Positions 14,209 to 15,635 of a DNA stretch of 15,635 nucleotides are shown in pieces. The stretch spans positions 1-15,635 of the forward strand of contig CAJUMS010000065.1 in NCBI GenBank assembly GCA_910587465.1. Direction: 5' to 3'. Numbering within the stretch: the stretch's first letter is position 1; each line of letters starts with the position of its first letter. The position numbers and the translations under genes were made by a program. The DNA is from an uncultured Oscillospiraceae bacterium (lineage in GTDB: Bacteria; Bacillota; Clostridia; Oscillospirales; Ruminococcaceae). The notes beneath the pieces were generated by a model. The model was not told the DNA's origin, did no database searches, and was given only the letters and a program-made list of their open reading frames with translations.

Positions 14209-15635
14209 TTACATCTGCTTGCGAACCTTGATATGAACCTCGCGGAGCTGCTGCTCGGTGACCTCGGTAGGCGCGCCCAAAAGCAGATCCTGCGCATTTG
14301 AGTTGAGCGGGAACGCGATTATCTCGCGAATGCTCTCCTCGCCGGTAAGGAGCATTATCATTCTGTCCACGCCCGGCGCCATTCCCGCGTGAGGCGGCGC
14401 TCCGTACTTGAACGCGTTGTACAGCGCGCCGAACTTGCTTGCTACGTCCTCCTCGGTGTAGCCCGCGATCTCAAACGCCTTTATCATGATATCCAAGTCG
14501 TGGTTGCGGACAGCGCCCGACGACAGCTCCACGCCGTTGCAGACGATATCGTACTGATACGCGAGAATGTCCAAGGGGTTCTTGTTCAGCAGCGCGTCGA
14601 GACCGCCCTGCGGCATGGAGAACGGATTGTGCGTAAAGATTATCTTCCCCGTTTCCTCGTCAAGCTCGTACATCGGGAAATCAACGATAAAGCAAAGCTC
14701 GAAACGGCTCTCGTCGATTAGGTTCATTCGCTTTGCGACCTCAGTGCGTATCTGACCCGCGAACTTCGGCGCGTTCTTCTTGCTGTCGGCGATGAAGTAC
14801 AGCACATCGCCGATCTCAAGCTCGCAGCGCTTAGCAAGCTCGTCGCGCTGTTCGTCGTTGAGGAATTTGTCGATAGGACCGTTATACTTGAATTTTCTGC
14901 CATCCTCGCCCTCTTCTACCTTGAAGTAGCCTAAGCCCTTCATGCCGACCTCGTTTGTGGCGAAGTCCTCCATATTCTTGAAAAAGCTCTTGGACTGGCT
15001 CGCCATTTTCGGAACACGGATGCCGCGGACGGTCTTGTTGCAGAAAGGCTTGAAGTCGCTGTCTACAAACAGGTCGGACAGCTCCTTGATAACGAGCGGG
15101 TTGCGCAGATCGGGCTTATCCGAGCCGTAGGTGAGCATCGCCTCCTCAAAAGGAATTCTGCGGAACGGCGCAGGACTTACCTGTTTATCGGAAAACTTCG
15201 CAAACGTCTCCGAGAGGACTTCTTCGGCTACCGCAAAAACGTCCTCCTGCGTCGCGAACGACATCTCGAAATCGAGCTGATAGAACTCGCCGGGAGAGCG
15301 GTCGGCACGCGCGTCCTCGTCGCGAAAACACGGCGCTATCTGAAAGTACTTGTCAAATCCCGATACCATGTAGATCTGCTTGAATATCTGCGGAGCCTGC
15401 GGCAGCGCATAGAACTTACCGTGGTGCTTGCGGCTCGGGATAAGATAGTCGCGCGCGCCCTCGGGGGACGACGTGGACAGAATGGGAGTTTGCAGCTCGA
15501 GAAAGCCCATTTCGGTCATCTTATTGCGAAGGAACGAAATCACCTGCGAGCGGAAGATGATATTATCGTGCATTTTTTTGTTGCGCAGGTCAAGGTAGCG
15601 ATACTTCAGACGCAGATCCTCTTTGGTCTTGCGCG
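14209..15635 (-). CDS. aspS: Aspartate-tRNA ligase (N-terminal part beyond window)
   Basis: AspRS charges tRNA-Asp with aspartate using ATP. About 475 C-terminal residues are present, reading in frame to the right edge; the family has about 590, so the anticodon-binding OB domain lies outside. From the N-terminal side one sees KEDLRLKYRYLDLRN (class II linker, motif 1 region), motif 2 FRDEDARADRSPGEFYQLDFEMSF, the bacterial GAD insertion domain (about TYGSDKPDLRNP through YELDEETG), and motif 3 GMAPGVDRMIMLL. The ATG at 15573 is internal, not the start, because the conserved reading continues upstream of it. Motif 2 carries PGEFYQLD rather than the QPEFTQID form common in bacteria. It ends at a bidirectional terminator. 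Confidence 0.97.
   Translation of the reverse strand, partial: RKTKEDLRLKYRYLDLRNKKMHDNIIFRSQVISFLRNKMTEMGFLELQTPILSTSSPEGARDYLIPSRKHHGKFYALPQAPQIFKQIYMVSGFDKYFQIAPCFRDEDARADRSPGEFYQLDFEMSFATQEDVFAVAEEVLSETFAKFSDKQVSPAPFRRIPFEEAMLTYGSDKPDLRNPLVIKELSDLFVDSDFKPFCNKTVRGIRVPKMASQSKSFFKNMEDFATNEVGMKGLGYFKVEEGEDGRKFKYNGPIDKFLNDEQRDELAKRCELEIGDVLYFIADSKKNAPKFAGQIRTEVAKRMNLIDESRFELCFIVDFPMYELDEETGKIIFTHNPFSMPQGGLDALLNKNPLDILAYQYDIVCNGVELSSGAVRNHDLDIMIKAFEIAGYTEEDVASKFGALYNAFKYGAPPHAGMAPGVDRMIMLLTGEESIREIIAFPLNSNAQDLLLGAPTEVTEQQLREVHIKVRKQM

Overview
The window reads as a housekeeping chromosomal segment of a moderate-GC (roughly 50-55%) Gram-positive bacterium of class Clostridia, most like the Oscillospiraceae/Ruminococcaceae. 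The signs are strong Shine-Dalgarno sites, textbook TTGACA-17-TATAAT promoters, frequent GTG and TTG starts, a DUF951 gene, a clostridial-type RadC and tight gene packing. The placement is inference, since no database search could be run. I see no phage, insertion sequence, CRISPR array or toxin-antitoxin pair.

Left part (1-5934, minus strand). One promoter (TTGCAA-17-TATACT at 5934-5906) appears to drive a long operon read right to left: a DUF951 zinc-ribbon-like protein, prfA (release factor 1), tsaC/Sua5 (tRNA t6A synthesis), a two-domain GNAT acetyltransferase, coaE (last step of CoA synthesis), a membrane-anchored lytic transglycosylase, and an M18 aminopeptidase that runs off the left edge. 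Several junctions overlap (ATGA between tsaC and the GNAT gene, 20 bases between coaE and the transglycosylase), which suggests translational coupling. The theme is translation plus basic metabolism and cell wall. The GNAT gene is noticeably poorer in GC than its neighbours.

Middle (5935-7200, plus strand). A consensus promoter with an A7T10 tract just upstream drives tRNA-Lys(TTT). A long AT-rich hairpin follows, then tRNA-Arg(CCG) and two more hairpins. A structured leader-like stretch precedes a RadC/JAMM-domain gene with a TTG start.

Right part (7201-15635). A perfect sigma-A-type promoter precedes uvrB (GTG start). A one-base overlap leads to an unrecognised 216-residue P-loop-like protein, then a cysteine-rich DUF3795 protein, then uvrA. 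This looks like a nucleotide excision repair operon with two small passengers between uvrB and uvrA. mscL has its own promoter just after uvrA and a hairpin terminator, followed by a small GNAT acetyltransferase. A bidirectional terminator separates that gene from convergent aspS, whose N-terminal end lies beyond the right edge.

The most interesting material is the pair of uncharacterised genes embedded in the uvrB-uvrA operon, the first compositionally distinct and with an off-consensus Walker A motif. Next come the 21-bp hairpin between the two tRNAs and a Cys-to-His change in a conserved UvrA zinc-site position.
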